From NCBI GenBank assembly GCA_903879995.1, contig CAIRNW010000061.1:1-7163 (forward strand): DNA of 7,163 nucleotides, given 5' to 3'. Source of the stretch: an uncultured Bacteroidota bacterium (lineage in GTDB: Bacteria; Bacteroidota; Bacteroidia; Chitinophagales; Chitinophagaceae). Position numbers and translations under genes: made by a program. Shown piece after piece: positions 5,677 through 7,163 of this stretch (position 1 is the first letter of the stretch; every line of letters begins with the position of its first letter). Below the pieces are notes generated by a model. That model was not told where the DNA came from and made no database searches. It was given only the letters and a program-made list of their open reading frames with translations.

Positions 5677-7163
5677 TTGTTTTTATTGTTCATTATTAAA
5701 TATCGAGAAGTCTCAAAAAATGCATCTGTTAATTCAGACAAGGAGCGCTGCATTTTTTTCAAGTTGCTACTTGATTGCTTGGGCATCGATGCACGTAGCG
5801 GCAATAGTAATTCCTCTCCCGTATTCAACTGTCGTGTAAAATAATAGTTGTCCGTTACCATACCAATCCGATCCGAAGCATTGGTAACAAAAGCAAAATG
5901 ATTGGTTTTAGACGGATCTAACAGGTCTCTCCCTAAAGTTCGGTTTTCATACGGCTGATGCAATAAACCAGCAATAGTAGGTAGCACATCAATCTGTGAC
6001 ACCACCTCTCCCCTTCGTTGAGGCGCCAACAAACCTGGTGCATAAAATAATAATGGAACATGCTGGTCAGTTAAGCGCTGCGTGGTCCAAACTGAAGGAT
6101 ACATTGCGTTGGCATTACCAGAAACACCATGATCCCCAATTAAAACAAAAATAGTGTTGGAAAAATAGCAGGCCTGAGACGCTTTTTCAAAAAAGGAGCG
6201 AAAACAAAAATCCGTATAGCGAAAAGCATTATACTCATCCAGGGATTCAAATCCAAAAGCTTTCAGCTTTTCCTCCGATACTGTATCTCTTGAAAAATTG
6301 CTATCGGAAACTGGTATGGCGCGTTGAAAAGGACGGTGATTGCCGGAAGTTTGAATGTAAGCGAAAAATGGTGCATCAGCCTTTTCAAAAACCTGATGTG
6401 CCTCTGCGAATAAATCTTTATCGCTGATACCCCACACATTGATAGGTGGAATGGAAGGACGTTGACCCGTATGCATGATCAAGCCGTTAATGTTGCGTAA
6501 AACGCCCTCAAAATTGTTAAACTCAGCATCTCCTCCCAAAAAGTAGTGCTTCTGATAATCAGTTAACCCGTTGATTAGGGTATATTGACTCAAAGCCAGC
6601 GGGTTTTGGCTGGAGAATTTAAATAATTGTGCATCGGGAATTCCAGTAAGAATTGCAAATAAAGCACGGGCAGTAGAAAAGGTAGGCGCAAAACAGCGTT
6701 CAAAAAAAACCCCGCGGCGGGCAAGTGAATCAAAAAAAGGAGTGGTATTGAGTGGATTCCCGCTCATACTGCTTTTATACATGCTGAATGACTCGCACTG
6801 GATTAAAATGATGTTTGGCTTGCTTTCAGTAGCGGTGCTTCTCGGACCTATTGATCTGGAGTAAACAGGAGAACTGTTTTGCTTCCAACCCATCCACTTT
6901 GCTAAAACAGGATATAGCGCCCGGGCACGGTCCTGATTATAACTGGGCTGTCGAAGACTTAAAGTGCCTACAAAATTCTGAAGCGGATTAATTGATAAAT
7001 AGCTCAAAAAACTCTGTTGAAATCGAAAGCTATCCTCTCGCTTCAAAGGCTGGGAATTGAATGAACCATATATTAATACCCCAAGAAAAATTAAGCCACC
7101 AATAAAATAACCCCGTTTATGAGGAATACCCAACCCATCCGTTTGACTGATTACCTGCCAATG
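5673..7163 (-). CDS. LTA synthase-family (sulfatase-fold) membrane protein, N-terminus cut by window edge
   Basis: This is a membrane-anchored alkaline-phosphatase/sulfatase-superfamily enzyme of the LtaS type. Relatives transfer phosphoglycerol or phosphoethanolamine from phospholipids to envelope glycans. The frame stays open to the right edge, so 496 residues are visible and the true start lies outside; a TTG at 7133 is not a credible start because it would remove the upstream membrane helices expected in this family. In visible numbering there is one membrane segment (about 18-35, FIGGLIFLGVLIYGSF), a linker, then the catalytic domain. It has the metal ligand Glu124 in NIILIQCESF, the likely nucleophile Thr164 in FSTARALFAILTGIP, WGISDKDLF (244-252), TSGNHRPF (272-279), and Asp344-His345 in LIGDHG. 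IDVLPTIAGLL near 391-401 is also typical. All four key LtaS-type residues are present, so activity is plausible. Gram-negative Bacteroidota do not make classical lipoteichoic acid, so the acceptor is unknown. The TAG stop overlaps the convergent methyltransferase stop. Confidence 0.9.
   Translation of the reverse strand, partial: HWQVISQTDGLGIPHKRGYFIGGLIFLGVLIYGSFNSQPLKREDSFRFQQSFLSYLSINPLQNFVGTLSLRQPSYNQDRARALYPVLAKWMGWKQNSSPVYSRSIGPRSTATESKPNIILIQCESFSMYKSSMSGNPLNTTPFFDSLARRGVFFERCFAPTFSTARALFAILTGIPDAQLFKFSSQNPLALSQYTLINGLTDYQKHYFLGGDAEFNNFEGVLRNINGLIMHTGQRPSIPPINVWGISDKDLFAEAHQVFEKADAPFFAYIQTSGNHRPFQRAIPVSDSNFSRDTVSEEKLKAFGFESLDEYNAFRYTDFCFRSFFEKASQACYFSNTIFVLIGDHGVSGNANAMYPSVWTTQRLTDQHVPLLFYAPGLLAPQRRGEVVSQIDVLPTIAGLLHQPYENRTLGRDLLDPSKTNHFAFVTNASDRIGMVTDNYYFTRQLNTGEELLLPLRASMPKQSSSNLKKMQRSLSELTDAFFETSRYLIMNNKNN

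Noticed and set aside
7131..7133. TTG as the true start of the LtaS-like gene
   Set aside because: The frame stays open to the window edge and this family carries several membrane helices before the one visible, so the gene is better read as cut by the window.

Overview
The window looks like ordinary chromosomal housekeeping DNA from a member of the Bacteroidota, probably near the Chitinophagales/Sphingobacteriia. The support is the -7 type promoter motif TAnnTTTG close in front of four start codons, weak or absent Shine-Dalgarno sequences, a short Bacteroidota-style PspC protein, and a GlmM-like mutase with the GEGNGG sugar loop. The lineage call is inference. No rRNA, tRNA, CRISPR array, insertion sequence or phage gene was seen.

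Layout. Positions 1-2001 (minus) hold most of an aconitate hydratase whose C-terminus lies beyond the left edge. A 100-bp divergent spacer (2002-2101) carries back-to-back promoter motifs and leads to a 73-residue PspC-domain membrane protein on the plus strand (2102-2323). This gene converges, with a 5-bp gap, on a minus-strand pair: GlmM-like phosphohexomutase (3475-4863, upstream) and a group I cysteine desulfurase (2329-3456, downstream), spaced 18 bp apart and probably cotranscribed. A compact 69-bp divergent spacer (4864-4932) holds two promoter motifs with a perfect 9+1+9 palindrome between them. It leads into a plus-strand class I SAM-dependent methyltransferase (4933-5676). The methyltransferase stop codon overlaps the stop codon of a minus-strand LTA-synthase-like sulfatase-fold protein (5673-7163), whose N-terminal membrane part lies beyond the right edge.

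How the genes relate. Aconitase is a TCA-cycle [4Fe-4S] enzyme and the cysteine desulfurase supplies sulfur for Fe-S clusters or thiolated tRNA, so the two are biochemically related but not in one operon. The mutase feeds sugar phosphates to cell-envelope synthesis, and the LtaS-like protein also acts at the envelope. The methyltransferase substrate is unknown.

I see no convincing new multi-gene system. The points most worth a second look are small regulatory ones: the 19-bp palindrome at 4903-4921, the same inverted-repeat promoter/leader element in front of aconitase and the mutase, a possibly leaderless methyltransferase transcript, and a long palindrome within the first codons of the cysteine desulfurase. 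Every stretch over 300 bases is covered by a gene.
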